Shown here piece after piece: positions 12,232 through 22,554 of a DNA stretch of 50,051 bases. The stretch is taken from NCBI GenBank assembly GCA_945787785.1, contig CALZIO010000014.1, forward strand, positions 1-50,051. The letters are read 5' to 3'. Under the pieces are notes generated by a model. It made no database searches and was not told the DNA's origin. It saw nothing but the letters and a program-made list of their open reading frames with translations. The DNA comes from an uncultured Chromatiaceae bacterium (GTDB lineage Bacteria > Pseudomonadota > Gammaproteobacteria > Tenderiales > Tenderiaceae). Numbering within the stretch: the first letter of the stretch is position 1; each line of letters begins with the position of its first letter. The translations under genes and the position numbers were made by a program.

Positions 12232-14412
12232 ATGATTGACGGGGGCCTATACATTCAGTTAATTAGCTTGCACGGACTCGTGCGTAGTACTGATATGGAG
12301 CTGGGACGTGATGCAGATACCGGCGGACAAATAAAGTATGTTGTTGAATTAGCCAGGGCATTGGCAGAGCATCCTGAGGTTGATCGTGTCGACTTGCTTA
12401 CCCGGCAGGTATTCGACAGCAAGGTGAGTCAGGATTATGCGGAGCCTGAAGAAGATATTTCACCTGGGGCAAAAATTATAAGACTGCCATTTGGGCCGAA
12501 GCGATATTTAAGGAAAGAAGTTCTGTGGCCCTATCTTGATAGTTTTGTAGATCAGGCATTAAAACACATTCGTAAAATAAACCGGGTACCGGATCTGGTG
12601 CATAGTCATTATGCAGATGCGGGCTACGCAGGGGCAAAGATCGCCAGCCTTCTTGAAGTCCCTTTAGCTCATACAGGTCATTCACTAGGCCGGGATAAAT
12701 TAAGACGCTTGCTTGATAAAGGAATGAAGCAGGAGTCGATAGAACATGACTATAGAATTACTACACGGATAGATGCTGAAGAGACTGCGCTGGATAATGC
12801 TGCATTTGTGGTCGCTTCAACAAATCAAGAAGTAAATGATCAATACAGTTATTACGATAACTATAATCCTGATCGAATGGTTGTCATTCCTCCTGGCGTG
12901 GATCTGGATCGTTTTTATCCGCCCAAGTCGAGCTGGTTCAGCCCTCCTATCTTTGAAGAATTGGACCGCTTTCTTATTCAGCCACGTAAGCCGATGATAC
13001 TGGCGATGTCACGACCCGATCATCGCAAAAATATCGCTAGTTTAATTCATGCCTATGGGCAATCAGATAGGCTGCAAGAGATCTCAAATCTTGTCGTGAT
13101 TGCTGGTAATCGTGACGACATTAAGGCAATGGAAAAGGGGCCGCAGGAAGTCTTATCAGAGCTGTTATATCTGTTTGATAAATATAATTTGTATGGCAAA
13201 GCCGCCTACCCTAAACATCATCAAGCTGATGACGTGCCATTGATTTACAGGCTGGCGGCAAAAAGCAAAGGTGTATTTATCAATCCTGCGTTAACCGAAC
13301 CGTTTGGTCTAACCTTGATTGAAGCGGCTGCGAGTGGTTTGCCGGTTGTAGCAACTGAAGACGGTGGGCCTAAAGATATTGTCGGTCGTTGTAAAAATGG
13401 AATTTTAATTAACCCACTCGATATTGATGAAACCCAACGGGCTTTATTAAATGTATTGGAAGATCGTGTTGCCTGGATCAAGCGATCAAAATCAGGTGCG
13501 AAAGGTGCGTACCGTTATTTCTCATGGGCAGGACATGTAAAAACTTATCTCAAGACAGTTAAGAAGGTGTTGAAAAAATCATCCACCAAACGAACCATTG
13601 CCAAGAGGCGAACTACTCGTTTGCCACTCTCAGACAGAGTGTTGGTATGTGATGTTGATAACACCCTGGTGGGTGATGCTAAATCGCTTGAAACATTGAT
13701 GCAAAAGTTGAAAGAAGGTAGTGCCAAGCGAATAGGCTATGGCATTGCAACAGGTCGCTATATTGAAAGCACCATTAAAACTCTGAAGGAATGGCATGTA
13801 CCTATGCCTGATTTTTTTATTACATCGGTTGGTAGTGAGATTTATTATAATGGTTCAACCAGATTGATTGCAGATACCAGCTGGGGACGCCACATAAACC
13901 ATCGCTGGGATCCGGACAGGGCACGTATGGTCATGATGTCTTTTGAAGGGGTAAAGCTGCAGTCAAAAGAAGAGCAGCGTACTTATAAAATCAGTTATTT
14001 CTACGATCCGAAAATAGCCCCCCCTGTTGCAGAAATTCGAAAAGAGTTACGTAAAAATAATCTTCATGTAAACGTTATTTACTCGCATGGTATGTATCTT
14101 GATATCTTGCCAGTACGCGCATCGAAAGGCCTGGCGGTAAGATATCTGGCCAGTCGCTGGGGTTTCCCGCCGGAACGAATTCTGGTTGCAGGCGATGCGG
14201 GTAGCGATGAAGACATGTTAAGCGGTGAAACCCTGGGTATTGTTGTCGCCAATCATAGTCCTGAACTTGATAAGCTCAGAGGTAGAGAGCGAATCTTTTT
14301 TGCCGATAAAGAATATGCAGCGGGTATCCTTCAAGGGATTGAATACTACGATTTCTATGGTGCAGTAAAAGCATCAGGTCTGTCAGGAGATAACTATGAC
14401 GGAAGCGCTTGA
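12232..14412 (+). CDS. Sucrose-phosphate synthase with C-terminal phosphatase-like domain
   Basis: The protein transfers glucose from an NDP-glucose to fructose-6-phosphate. The N-terminal GT-B glycosyltransferase (residues 1-460) has the donor-site entry [20 protein letters not shown] near residue 23, GHSLGRDK near 149, and the GT4 E-x7-E segment [11 protein letters not shown] near 355. A basic linker leads to a HAD domain (about 475-710) with DVDNTL and [10 protein letters not shown], so the same polypeptide may dephosphorylate sucrose-6-phosphate. At 726 residues it is of the bidomainal SPS-SPP type. It overlaps the following gene by 17 bases. Sucrose here is probably a compatible solute or a carbon store. 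Confidence 0.92.
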   Translation: MIDGGLYIQLISLHGLVRSTDMELGRDADTGGQIKYVVELARALAEHPEVDRVDLLTRQVFDSKVSQDYAEPEEDISPGAKIIRLPFGPKRYLRKEVLWPYLDSFVDQALKHIRKINRVPDLVHSHYADAGYAGAKIASLLEVPLAHTGHSLGRDKLRRLLDKGMKQESIEHDYRITTRIDAEETALDNAAFVVASTNQEVNDQYSYYDNYNPDRMVVIPPGVDLDRFYPPKSSWFSPPIFEELDRFLIQPRKPMILAMSRPDHRKNIASLIHAYGQSDRLQEISNLVVIAGNRDDIKAMEKGPQEVLSELLYLFDKYNLYGKAAYPKHHQADDVPLIYRLAAKSKGVFINPALTEPFGLTLIEAAASGLPVVATEDGGPKDIVGRCKNGILINPLDIDETQRALLNVLEDRVAWIKRSKSGAKGAYRYFSWAGHVKTYLKTVKKVLKKSSTKRTIAKRRTTRLPLSDRVLVCDVDNTLVGDAKSLETLMQKLKEGSAKRIGYGIATGRYIESTIKTLKEWHVPMPDFFITSVGSEIYYNGSTRLIADTSWGRHINHRWDPDRARMVMMSFEGVKLQSKEEQRTYKISYFYDPKIAPPVAEIRKELRKNNLHVNVIYSHGMYLDILPVRASKGLAVRYLASRWGFPPERILVAGDAGSDEDMLSGETLGIVVANHSPELDKLRGRERIFFADKEYAAGILQGIEYYDFYGAVKASGLSGDNYDGSA

Positions 14413-16786
14413 GCAGGCATTACAACAAAATAAAGAAACCAGTTATCTATTGTTTAGATTTTATCTGGGCCTGAATAAGCCTTTTTTGTTGCGTTCGGAA
14501 TTATGGGATGCCTGGGTAGATTTTTGCACCGAGAAAAACATCGATTCAGATATTGAATCAAATCAACTGGCAAGACTTATCTATAACGCGCAGGAAGCTG
14601 TCTTAAGTGCCCCATGGCTTTATCTGCAGATGCGTCCTCATGTGGCACGGCGTAAATATTTGCGTATTCATATCGATGAGCTGCAAATAGAAACGATCTC
14701 TGCCAGCCAATATTTAAAGTTCAAGGAATCAGTTGCCAATGGGCAGGACTCAGCGACCGACTGGACCTTGGAGTTTGATATCGGTCCATTCAACCGCGAG
14801 TTTCCGAAGTTACGTGAATCACGTTCCATCGGGCGTGGCGTAGAGTTTTTAAACCGGCGTTTATCCAGTCAGTTGTTTCAAGAGATTGGCCGTGGTGATC
14901 AAGGCCTGTTGCAATTTCTGCGTGTGCATCAGTATCAGGGTCAGCAGTTAATGATCAATGATCGCATTACCAATGTGGCAGAATTGAGGCGTAGCATTCG
15001 TGATGCCGAAGACTATCTTGCAAAACAGAGTGAAGATGCAGGTTGGAGTACGGTCGGCTACTCAATGCAAAGCCACGGCTTTGAGCCTGGTTGGGGTCAG
15101 AATGTTGCTCGCATGCGTGAAACATTGCAGATGTTGCTCGATATCCTTGAGGCGCCAGAGCCCGGTACCTTAGAGAAGTTTCTCAGCCGGATTCCCATGA
15201 TATTCAGTATTGCTATCCTGTCACCGCATGGTTTTTTTGGACAGGACAATGTTCTGGGTTTGCCAGATACCGGTGGCCAGGTGGTCTATATCCTTGATCA
15301 GGTCAGAGCGCTTGAAAAAGAAATGCGCAAACGCCTACATGAACAGGGTTTAGAAATTGAACCCAAAATTATGGTGGTGACCCGGTTAATTCCTGAAGCG
15401 CCGCATGACACCACCTGTGATCAGCGAATTGAGCAGATCGTTGGCACAAAAAACGCGCGTATCCTGCGAGTCCCTTTTCGGTATGAATACGGTGAAGTTG
15501 TCCCTCATTGGATTTCACGCTTTGAGATCTGGCCTTATCTGGAACAGTTCACCGAGGATGTGGCAAAAGAATTGATGGCTGAGCTTGGTGGTCGCCCTGA
15601 TCTGATTGTCGGTAATTATTCCGATGGCAACCTGGTCGCCTCCATTCTGTCGCACAACCTGGGTGTGACCCAATGCAACATTGCCCATGCGCTTGAAAAG
15701 ACCAAGTACCTTTACTCTGACCTGTATTGGAAAGCCAACGAAGCGCAGTATCATTTCTCCAGCCAGTTTACTGCTGACTTGATCGCTATGAATTCGGCAG
15801 ATTTTATTATCACCAGTACCTACCAGGAGATAGCCGGTACCAGTGAGAGCCTGGGTCAGTATGAAAACTATTGTGCCTTCACTATGCCGGATCTATATCG
15901 CGTGGTGAATGGTATCGATATTTTTGACCCGAAGTTTAATATTGTGTCACCGGGTGCCGATGCCGAGGTCTACTTTCCCTGCACTGAATCTGAACGGCGT
16001 TTGACCGGTTTACATGAAGAGATTGAGTCACTGATCTTTTCCGGTCCCGATGAGAATAGCCGCGGTGAGCTGGTTGATAAGGAAAAGCCGATGCTGTTCA
16101 CCATGGCCCGCCTCGACCACATTAAAAATATCACGGGCCTAGTGGAGTGGTATGGTCAGAGCGAGCGGTTACGCGATGCGGCCAACCTGTTGGTGATCGC
16201 GGGTTATATTGATGCCAATAAATCCGATGATCAGGAAGAGCGCAACCAGATAGCCAAAATGCATGAGCTATTTGAACAGTATGGCCTGGATGGTCAGGTG
16301 CGTTGGCTCGGGGTGCGCCTGGATAAAAAGATGTCGGGTGAGTTATATCGTTACGTCGCCGATCACAAAGGGGCTTTTGCCCAGCCGGCGTTGTTCGAGG
16401 CATTCGGCCTGACAGTGATCGAGGCGATGGTGTCTGGCCTGCCAACCTTTGCCACCCGCTACGGTGGGCCTTTGGAAATCATCAAAGAAGGGGTCTCTGG
16501 ATACCATATTGATCCCAACCATGGTGAAGAGTCTGCTGACGTAATCGCCGATTTTTTTGAAAGTTGCCAGCAAGATCCCGACAAATGGCTGCAAATATCC
16601 ACAGGGGGCATCGAGCGGGTCAAGTCCAGATATACCTGGGAATTGTACGCTGAGCGTATGATGACCTTGTCACGCATCTACGGATTCTGGAAATACGTCA
16701 CTAACCTGGAACGCGACGAATCCCGCCGTTACCTTGAAATGTTTTATGGGCTACAATTCAGACCATTGGCGCAAGCCATCAAATAA
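14396..16786 (+). CDS. Sucrose synthase
   Basis: Sucrose synthase reversibly converts sucrose and NDP to NDP-glucose and fructose. The 796-residue protein has the long N-terminal regulatory region of the family and a GT-B core with [20 protein letters not shown] near residue 277 and [17 protein letters not shown] near 667, including the E-x7-E pair. Length and motifs match bacterial and plant enzymes. It shares an operon with the synthase and the fructokinase, so cleavage products can be recycled: NDP-glucose to the synthase, fructose to the kinase. It starts inside the end of the synthase gene. Confidence 0.93.
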   Translation: MTEALEQALQQNKETSYLLFRFYLGLNKPFLLRSELWDAWVDFCTEKNIDSDIESNQLARLIYNAQEAVLSAPWLYLQMRPHVARRKYLRIHIDELQIETISASQYLKFKESVANGQDSATDWTLEFDIGPFNREFPKLRESRSIGRGVEFLNRRLSSQLFQEIGRGDQGLLQFLRVHQYQGQQLMINDRITNVAELRRSIRDAEDYLAKQSEDAGWSTVGYSMQSHGFEPGWGQNVARMRETLQMLLDILEAPEPGTLEKFLSRIPMIFSIAILSPHGFFGQDNVLGLPDTGGQVVYILDQVRALEKEMRKRLHEQGLEIEPKIMVVTRLIPEAPHDTTCDQRIEQIVGTKNARILRVPFRYEYGEVVPHWISRFEIWPYLEQFTEDVAKELMAELGGRPDLIVGNYSDGNLVASILSHNLGVTQCNIAHALEKTKYLYSDLYWKANEAQYHFSSQFTADLIAMNSADFIITSTYQEIAGTSESLGQYENYCAFTMPDLYRVVNGIDIFDPKFNIVSPGADAEVYFPCTESERRLTGLHEEIESLIFSGPDENSRGELVDKEKPMLFTMARLDHIKNITGLVEWYGQSERLRDAANLLVIAGYIDANKSDDQEERNQIAKMHELFEQYGLDGQVRWLGVRLDKKMSGELYRYVADHKGAFAQPALFEAFGLTVIEAMVSGLPTFATRYGGPLEIIKEGVSGYHIDPNHGEESADVIADFFESCQQDPDKWLQISTGGIERVKSRYTWELYAERMMTLSRIYGFWKYVTNLERDESRRYLEMFYGLQFRPLAQAIK

Positions 16787-16851
16787 GAATCATCCGCCTG
16801 GTGCTTTATCCACCTTGATAGAGTGCTGACAGTTTTTGAGGTTGTTTTCCC

Positions 16852-18876
16852 ATGGCTCAACTCAATCCCCGCCAGCGTCAGGCGGTACGGCACCTTGATG
16901 GTCCATGCCTTGTGCTGGCCGGGGCCGGCAGCGGCAAGACCCGAGTCATCACCCAAAAAATTGCCTATTTGATCGAAGAGTGCGGCATCGCGCCTCATCA
17001 TATCGCCGCGGTTACCTTTACCAACAAGGCGGCACGCGAAATGAAGCAGCGTGTTGCTGAACTGCTCAAGGATAAAAACAGCAAAGGGCTACAGGTATCC
17101 ACCTTCCATACCCTGGGCCTGAACATTATTCGCCAGGAGCTCACCACTCTCGGTTTCAAGCCAGGCTTTTCCATTTTTGATGCCCAAGACAGCGCTGCCC
17201 TGATCAAGGAGTTGCTACGCCGCGATTTCGGTGATGATGGCGGCGTCATCGAACAGATGCAGCGCCAGATTTCGCGTTGGAAAAGCGCTCTGATCATGCC
17301 GCAAGAGGCACCGGCCGATGCCGGGGATGATGCCACCCTGCACGCCGCGGCAGCCCTATATGAAAAATATCAGCGTGCCCTCAAGGCCTATAATGCAGTC
17401 GATTTTGATGACTTGATCCTGCTGCCGGCACGTCTGTTTCAGGATCAACCTGAGGTGCTGGACAAGTGGCAAAATAAGATTCGCTATCTGTTGGTGGATG
17501 AATACCAGGATACCAACTCAAGCCAGTATCACTTGATCAAGTGTCTCACGGGTGTGCGTGGCGCGCTCACCGTAGTGGGTGATGATGATCAGTCGATCTA
17601 CGCCTGGCGTGGTGCCGAGCCGGAAAATATGTTGTTGCTGCAGCAGGATTTTCCCAATTTGATCGTCATCAAGCTGGAACAGAACTACCGTTCAACCGGC
17701 CGGATTTTAAAGGCCGCCAACGCCTTGATCAAAAACAACTCCCATGTATTTGATGACAAACAGCTGTGGAGTGAGTTAGGTTACGGTGACCCGATTAAAG
17801 TCATCACCTTGCGTAATGAAGAACACGAGGCCGAACAGGTGATTTCGGAACTGATCAGCCATAAGTTTAAAAATCGCACCCGCTTTAGTGATTACGCCAT
17901 CCTCTATCGCGGTAATCATCAATCGCGTCTGTTTGAGCGCGCCCTGCGCGAGCAGCGTGTGCCCTACTACCTCAGTGGTGGCACCTCGTTTTTCAGTTAT
18001 GCCGAGGTCAAAGACATCATGGCCTACCTGCGCCTGCTGGTGAACCCGGATGATGATGCCGCCTTCCTGCGTGTGGTCAACACGCCGCGGCGTGAGATCG
18101 GTCCGACAACCTTGGAAAAACTGGGCAATTATGCCACCGAGCGTCAATTAAGTCTGTTTACGGCCAGCTTCGAATTGGGTCTGGAGCAACACCTGAATGA
18201 AAAACGCGTGCAGCGCGTACGCCGCTTTACCCAATGGCTGGTCGAGATGGGTGATCGGGCACAACGCGGTGACCCCATTGCCGCAGTGAAAGACCTCATC
18301 CGTGATATCAATTACGAAGCCTGGCTCAACGATAGCAGCCGTGACCTGAAACAGGCCGAAAAGCGCATGGCCAATGTCTGGGAGCTGGTGCTGTGGCTGC
18401 AACGGCTGCATGAAAACAGCGAAGCAGATAAAACCCTATCTGATTTAGTCAACCACTTGAGCTTGATGGACATGCTTGACCGTAACGACGACGATGAGGC
18501 CGGCGACTGCGTCATGCTCATGACCCTGCATGCCGCCAAGGGCCTGGAATTTCCTCACGTCTATCTGGTAGGCATGGAGGAGGATATTCTACCTCACCGT
18601 GTCAGCGTTGAAGAGGGTAATATAGAAGAAGAACGCCGCCTCGCGTATGTGGGGATTACTCGGGCACAAAGAAGCCTTACCATAAGTTTATGTGCCCGCC
18701 GTAAACGTGCCGGTGAGTTGGTCGAGATGGACATGAGCCGCTTTCTCGAAGAGCTGCCGGAAGAGGATCTTGAATGGCGCGGCATTGGTCAAAAAGTCGA
18801 TCCGGAAGAGCGGCAACAACGCGGTCAGGCCCACCTGGCCAACTTGAGAGGGATGCTGGGCACGACACAATCCTGA
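16852..18876 (+). CDS. rep: ATP-dependent DNA helicase Rep
   Basis: Rep is a superfamily 1A 3'-5' helicase that clears proteins ahead of the replication fork. The helicase motifs are all visible: Q-motif LNPRQRQAV, Walker A AGAGSGKT near residue 24, Walker B VDEYQDTN near 214, motif III GDDDQSIYAWRGA, motif V HAAKGLEFPHVYLVGMEE and motif VI RRLAYVGITRAQ. The 674-residue length is one more than E. coli Rep. It begins 65 bases after sucrose synthase and is probably not functionally linked to it. Confidence 0.95.
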   Translation: MAQLNPRQRQAVRHLDGPCLVLAGAGSGKTRVITQKIAYLIEECGIAPHHIAAVTFTNKAAREMKQRVAELLKDKNSKGLQVSTFHTLGLNIIRQELTTLGFKPGFSIFDAQDSAALIKELLRRDFGDDGGVIEQMQRQISRWKSALIMPQEAPADAGDDATLHAAAALYEKYQRALKAYNAVDFDDLILLPARLFQDQPEVLDKWQNKIRYLLVDEYQDTNSSQYHLIKCLTGVRGALTVVGDDDQSIYAWRGAEPENMLLLQQDFPNLIVIKLEQNYRSTGRILKAANALIKNNSHVFDDKQLWSELGYGDPIKVITLRNEEHEAEQVISELISHKFKNRTRFSDYAILYRGNHQSRLFERALREQRVPYYLSGGTSFFSYAEVKDIMAYLRLLVNPDDDAAFLRVVNTPRREIGPTTLEKLGNYATERQLSLFTASFELGLEQHLNEKRVQRVRRFTQWLVEMGDRAQRGDPIAAVKDLIRDINYEAWLNDSSRDLKQAEKRMANVWELVLWLQRLHENSEADKTLSDLVNHLSLMDMLDRNDDDEAGDCVMLMTLHAAKGLEFPHVYLVGMEEDILPHRVSVEEGNIEEERRLAYVGITRAQRSLTISLCARRKRAGELVEMDMSRFLEELPEEDLEWRGIGQKVDPEERQQRGQAHLANLRGMLGTTQS

Positions 18877-18907
18877 GCAAGCCCTCATGAATTAATTGAG
18901 GTATGTA

Positions 18908-21358
18908 ATGGCAGAACAAGAACAACAAACACAATCCACACACAAACCGATTTATCGTCGCCGCTGGTTCAAATGGAACCTGGCACTTCTTATCATCGTA
19001 CTGGCTTTGCTGGCATTACTCCCCATTGGTGTCAGATACGCCGCCGTTCATCTGTTAAAGGAACAAGGCATAAAACAGGTTGAGATAGAGGATGTCGATA
19101 TCAATCTGTTCAGTGGTGAAGTTGGTATATCTGGCGTCAAGGTCAGTGGTGATGGCCAGGGCCGCGCCAGTCTGGGCAAGCTTTACGTCAATGTCGCCTT
19201 GCTGGATCTGATAAAACAGAGAATCAGATTGCAACAGCTCGAAATTAATAATCTTGAGCTTAACCTGCAAAACACTGAGGCCGGAGACTGGATTGCCGCA
19301 GGAATATTGCCGCCTCCCCCGGCACCGGCTGATGCAGAAGAAGCACAGCAAGCGCCTGCCGAGCCTTGGGGCGTAGGTATCGATCAATTGAAGCTAGCCG
19401 GTATTAACGTGCACTTCGTAATGCCCAAACTGCAAAGCGATATTCGTGTCGATGAATTACAACTGTCAAAGCTGGCAAGTTGGCAGCCGCAACAGGATTC
19501 AAACATTCAGGTAATGATGCAGTTCGATCAGGCATCCCTCAACCTGTCAGGCCAGGTACAAGCCTTCAATTCAATCCCACAATTCAACGGCACGCTCACG
19601 CTCGACCAGGTGCCACTGGCACTGGCAAAAGAGTTCGCCAAGGATGCGGACGTGGAAAAATTGCAGGGTTATCTTGCCGTGACAACAGAGTTTAAAGTCA
19701 GGCTGGAAGCAGAACAGCCGCAGCTCGAGTCCAATACCAAAGTGACCTTATCTGACCTTGATGTTAAGCAGGGCCAATACGAAATCCAGGCCAAGCAATT
19801 TGCCTGGGATGGCCAGGTCGATTATGTCACGCCAACGAGTGAGCAGGATCTGGGCGTACGGGTTAATGGTGCCGTGTTACTCAAGCAATTTAGCCTGTTT
19901 GATGAACAAAGCGGCATGAGCCTGGCGTTGCTGCAACAGCTAAATCTGAACGATATTGCGTTGGCTGAAAACCAAACCGTCAAGATCAAAACAATTTCAC
20001 TGGATCAACTCGATCTGGTGCAGAAACAAGAGCAGGACCGCCTGGCCAGGCTGGCTGCTATCAAGGTGACCGAACTTGATTTTGATGGCCAACAGTCATT
20101 GGCCATCAATGACATCACCCTGAATGGCCTGATAGCAAAAATCATAGTGGATCCAAATGGCGAAATTCATCTGTTGGATGAATTATTGCAAAGCATGTCA
20201 CCGCCAGAAGAAGAGCAAGGAGCCGCAAGCACAGAAACCAAACCCGAAGAACAAGTGGTTGAAACGAGTGAGACGCCTGACTTTCAATTCAAACTTGCAC
20301 GCCTGCATATCAGCGATGACAGTCATATCGTGTTTGATGATCAGAAAAGTGATCCCCCCCAGTTAGCAGATATCAAACCCTTCAGCATGACCGTCACTAA
20401 CATTGATACAACGGATATTAACCAGGATATCCTGATTGATTTGCTGGCAACGATCAACAAGCATGAAAAGCTTAGTTTGAACGCAAAAATCAAACCATTT
20501 ACAGAAAAACTTAATATGTCAGCAGACGGTGAAATTAGGGCGCTGGATTTACCACCCTTTTCTCACTACCTCGATCAGCAAATCGGCTATTACATCGAAG
20601 GCGGTCGGCTGAACTCTACTATTAAAATGACGGTAGTGGATGACTTTCTTGATGCAAAAATCCATGTTGAGCTGAATAAATTTCACATCAAAGAGGGCGA
20701 TCCGGCCAAGGCCAAAAACTTTTCCGACAGTCTAACCATGCCATTGGATAGCGCCTTGGGAATGCTGCGGGACAAACATGACAATATTAAACTGGATATA
20801 CCGGTGACGGGTGATATCAATGATCCGAATTTTAATATCAATCAGGTGATCAACAAGGCGCTTGTTAAGGCCACCTCGGTTGCCGTCACAGGCTATCTGG
20901 CTTTCGCATTGCAACCTTGGGGTGCAGCGTTAGCGGTTGCACACATAGCAGGCCAGGCCGTCGGCAATGTAAGTCTGGATCCGGTTTTGTTTGACCCAGG
21001 CCAGACAGTTCTTAAAGATGAATACAGTGACTATTTCGCCAAGATTAAACTGTTGTTGGAAGAGCGCCCTGAGATTGGATTGAATGTATGCGGTTTAGCC
21101 TCAGAGCAGGATCGCCTTGCCTTGTTTGCTGCACAGCAACCAGAAACGAGCGAACAGGAAGCAGAGCAAGCCGCAGATGCAGAACAGGCGAAACAAGCCA
21201 TCAGCAATAAACAACTGCTTGAACTTGCCAGTAAACGAAGCGAGCAGGTTAGAGAGGCTTTAATTGAATCGGGTGCAGATGCAGGGCGCGTGTTTAGCTG
21301 TCGTCCCGAAATCAAGGGCGCAGATAAAAATTCACCGAGTGTACTGTTGTACATATAG
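18908..21358 (+). CDS. DUF748 family AsmA-like envelope protein
   Basis: This 816-residue protein has one N-terminal transmembrane helix (about residues 21-43) followed by a large periplasmic region of repeated amphipathic beta strands, as in the AsmA-like DUF748 family of bridge-like envelope proteins. The C-terminal part has KLLLEERPEIGLNVCGLASE and an acidic Glu/Ala/Gln-rich insert near 740-770. Family members are thought to act in outer-membrane lipid homeostasis; here that is inference. The ATG at 18908 is preferred because TTGAGG lies 7 bases upstream. It follows Rep by 31 bases. Confidence 0.8.
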   Translation: MAEQEQQTQSTHKPIYRRRWFKWNLALLIIVLALLALLPIGVRYAAVHLLKEQGIKQVEIEDVDINLFSGEVGISGVKVSGDGQGRASLGKLYVNVALLDLIKQRIRLQQLEINNLELNLQNTEAGDWIAAGILPPPPAPADAEEAQQAPAEPWGVGIDQLKLAGINVHFVMPKLQSDIRVDELQLSKLASWQPQQDSNIQVMMQFDQASLNLSGQVQAFNSIPQFNGTLTLDQVPLALAKEFAKDADVEKLQGYLAVTTEFKVRLEAEQPQLESNTKVTLSDLDVKQGQYEIQAKQFAWDGQVDYVTPTSEQDLGVRVNGAVLLKQFSLFDEQSGMSLALLQQLNLNDIALAENQTVKIKTISLDQLDLVQKQEQDRLARLAAIKVTELDFDGQQSLAINDITLNGLIAKIIVDPNGEIHLLDELLQSMSPPEEEQGAASTETKPEEQVVETSETPDFQFKLARLHISDDSHIVFDDQKSDPPQLADIKPFSMTVTNIDTTDINQDILIDLLATINKHEKLSLNAKIKPFTEKLNMSADGEIRALDLPPFSHYLDQQIGYYIEGGRLNSTIKMTVVDDFLDAKIHVELNKFHIKEGDPAKAKNFSDSLTMPLDSALGMLRDKHDNIKLDIPVTGDINDPNFNINQVINKALVKATSVAVTGYLAFALQPWGAALAVAHIAGQAVGNVSLDPVLFDPGQTVLKDEYSDYFAKIKLLLEERPEIGLNVCGLASEQDRLALFAAQQPETSEQEAEQAADAEQAKQAISNKQLLELASKRSEQVREALIESGADAGRVFSCRPEIKGADKNSPSVLLYI

Positions 21359-21525
21359 CTTTGGAGTGATCAAGTTGGCTCGGATGTTTGCAGGAGCAAT
21401 AGCTGGATGAACGAGGTGCGGCACAAATTTATGGCGTTACCCCAGCTGCACATAGACGGAATGGAGGATTAACGGTATCCTTTCGATCCTCGTTTGGCTC
21501 GACATCAACACACCCAAACATGATT

Positions 21526-21573
21526 GCGCCCGTAGCTCAGCTGGATAGAGCGTCGCCCTCCGGAAGCAGAGGT
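21526..21573 (+). pseudogene. Truncated tRNA-Arg(CCG) copy 1
   Basis: The first 48 bases match the 5' part of tRNA-Arg: acceptor strand GCGCCCG, D-arm and a CTCCGGA anticodon loop. The 3' half of the anticodon stem is mutated and no longer pairs. The T-arm, 3' acceptor strand and CCA are missing, so it cannot be a functional tRNA. Confidence 0.8.
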
Positions 21574-21677
21574 ATCATAAAAACGGGGTGGGTTTTGTGT
21601 AGTATAAGTAGTATCAATATTAGAAATTTAAAGACGGTTTCAAAATCTAACATCCTCATAAGTCTTTGAAATATAAA

Positions 21678-21728
21678 GCGCCCGTAGCTCAGCTGGATAG
21701 AGCGCCACCCTCCGGAGGCAAAGGTCAC
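21678..21728 (+). pseudogene. Truncated tRNA-Arg(CCG) copy 2
   Basis: A second 5' fragment of the same tRNA starts 152 bases after the first. The acceptor strand, D-arm and anticodon loop CTCCGGA are conserved. The outer pairs of the anticodon stem are lost and the T-arm and CCA end are absent. It lies 105 bases upstream of the intact gene. Confidence 0.8.
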
Positions 21729-21782
21729 CGAGGAAATGGGCACTGCAGGCAACAGTCAAAAATGCCGACCCGCTTTTTATAA

Positions 21783-21859
21783 GCGCCCTTAGCTCAGCTG
21801 GATAGAGCGCAGCCCTCCGGAGGCTGAGGTCAGAGGTTCGAATCCTCTAGGGCGCGCCA
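21783..21859 (+). tRNA. tRNA-Arg(CCG)
   Basis: A complete 77-base cloverleaf can be folded. The acceptor stem pairs GCGCCCT with AGGGCGC, the D-stem pairs GCTC with GAGC, the anticodon stem pairs CAGCC with GGCTG around loop CTCCGGA (anticodon CCG), and the T-stem pairs AGAGG with CCTCT around TTCGAAT. Discriminator G and an encoded CCA complete it. The acceptor stem differs from the two upstream fragments at position 7 but remains fully paired. It borders the accessory island and is the likely integration site. Confidence 0.95.
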
Positions 21860-22084
21860 TCTTCCCCAAAATGATCTTTAGCCTAGCTGGACACAAACCT
21901 TCTAATTTCCGCCTGTGTCCAAATTGTGTCCATTCTGTGGCCATGTAAGAGAAAGGCCTCACGAACGGTGTTTTTATTATGGCCTTTAGCTAAATTAGCT
22001 AGGTTATGAGGGTCTGATGATAAGTTACTCCCTCAATGTTACTTGTCGGGCGCCAACAGGTCGGGTGCGAACACCCAATAATAC
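21860..22084. other. Non-coding flank of the tRNA
   Basis: No credible gene is visible in these 225 bases. The segment directly abuts the tRNA CCA end, where attachment-site sequence would be expected. The word tgtcca recurs (tgtgtccaaattgtgtccatt near 21911), a small tandem similarity of unknown meaning. Confidence 0.4.
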
Positions 22085-22290
22085 ATTTCTTGATAATTCT
22101 ACTTCCATCTTTTCAACATCGCCCAAGTGGCCCGAATGAGGCTCTTCCATAATTTGCCATGGTTGGGAATGAAAAAATGCAGTAGTACGTGGACGATGAC
22201 GGAGTCCCAGAGTTCGTTGTCGAGTTCCAACAGTTTAAAATTGAAGTTTAGGTGGCCGTTGGTGGAACAGGAAGCCCATTTGTTACTCAT
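22085..22290 (-). pseudogene. Remnant of DUF45/M48-like metallohydrolase from a type I RM locus
   Basis: The minus-strand reading NKWASCSTNGHLNFNF, then IPNHGKLWKSL, matches the C-terminal half of the YgjP/DUF45 metal-dependent hydrolases found beside hsdR in type I restriction operons. The zinc motif HExxH reads HVLLH, so the catalytic glutamate is lost. After IRAT the family sequence continues in another frame as LGDVEKMEVEL, showing a frameshift. The N-terminal half is missing and the fragment is joined to an hsdR start. It is clearly non-functional. Confidence 0.75.
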
Positions 22291-22299
22291 GGGAGGCAC

Positions 22300-22548
22300 G
22301 CCGAGCCAAGCCACTTCCCAGCAATGCGCCCTCGGCCTCGGCATAGAGTGGGTTGAGTTGCCGCACCTTGCTATCCAACAGGTCATCGAAGAATAACGAG
22401 GTGTCTTTTACCCTATCCTTGGCCTCGCCCCAAGATCAAAACCGTGCCGTTGCTCTGCTTCCTCACGGGGCACGAAGGTTCAACCGATGGACACGGCGTA
22501 TTCGAGGATGCGGGCTTGGACGGATTTGTGTTCTCTGGGTTTGGGCAT
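22300..22548 (-). pseudogene. Remnant of hsdR, type I restriction subunit N-terminus
   Basis: From an ATG at 22548 the minus strand reads MPKPREHKSVQARILEYA, the typical start of type I restriction endonuclease R subunits. A TGA interrupts it where Trp is expected (SIG-stop-TFVPREEAEQRHGFD). After a frameshift it continues as SLFFDDLLDSKVRQLNPLY and AEAEGALLG, another conserved HsdR block, before running into the DUF45 fragment. Only about 80 of some 1000 codons survive. The fragment begins 6 bases after the stop of the Gabija-like helicase gene, so that operon sits directly upstream of the restriction scar. Confidence 0.75.
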
Positions 22549-22554
22549 AATCAA

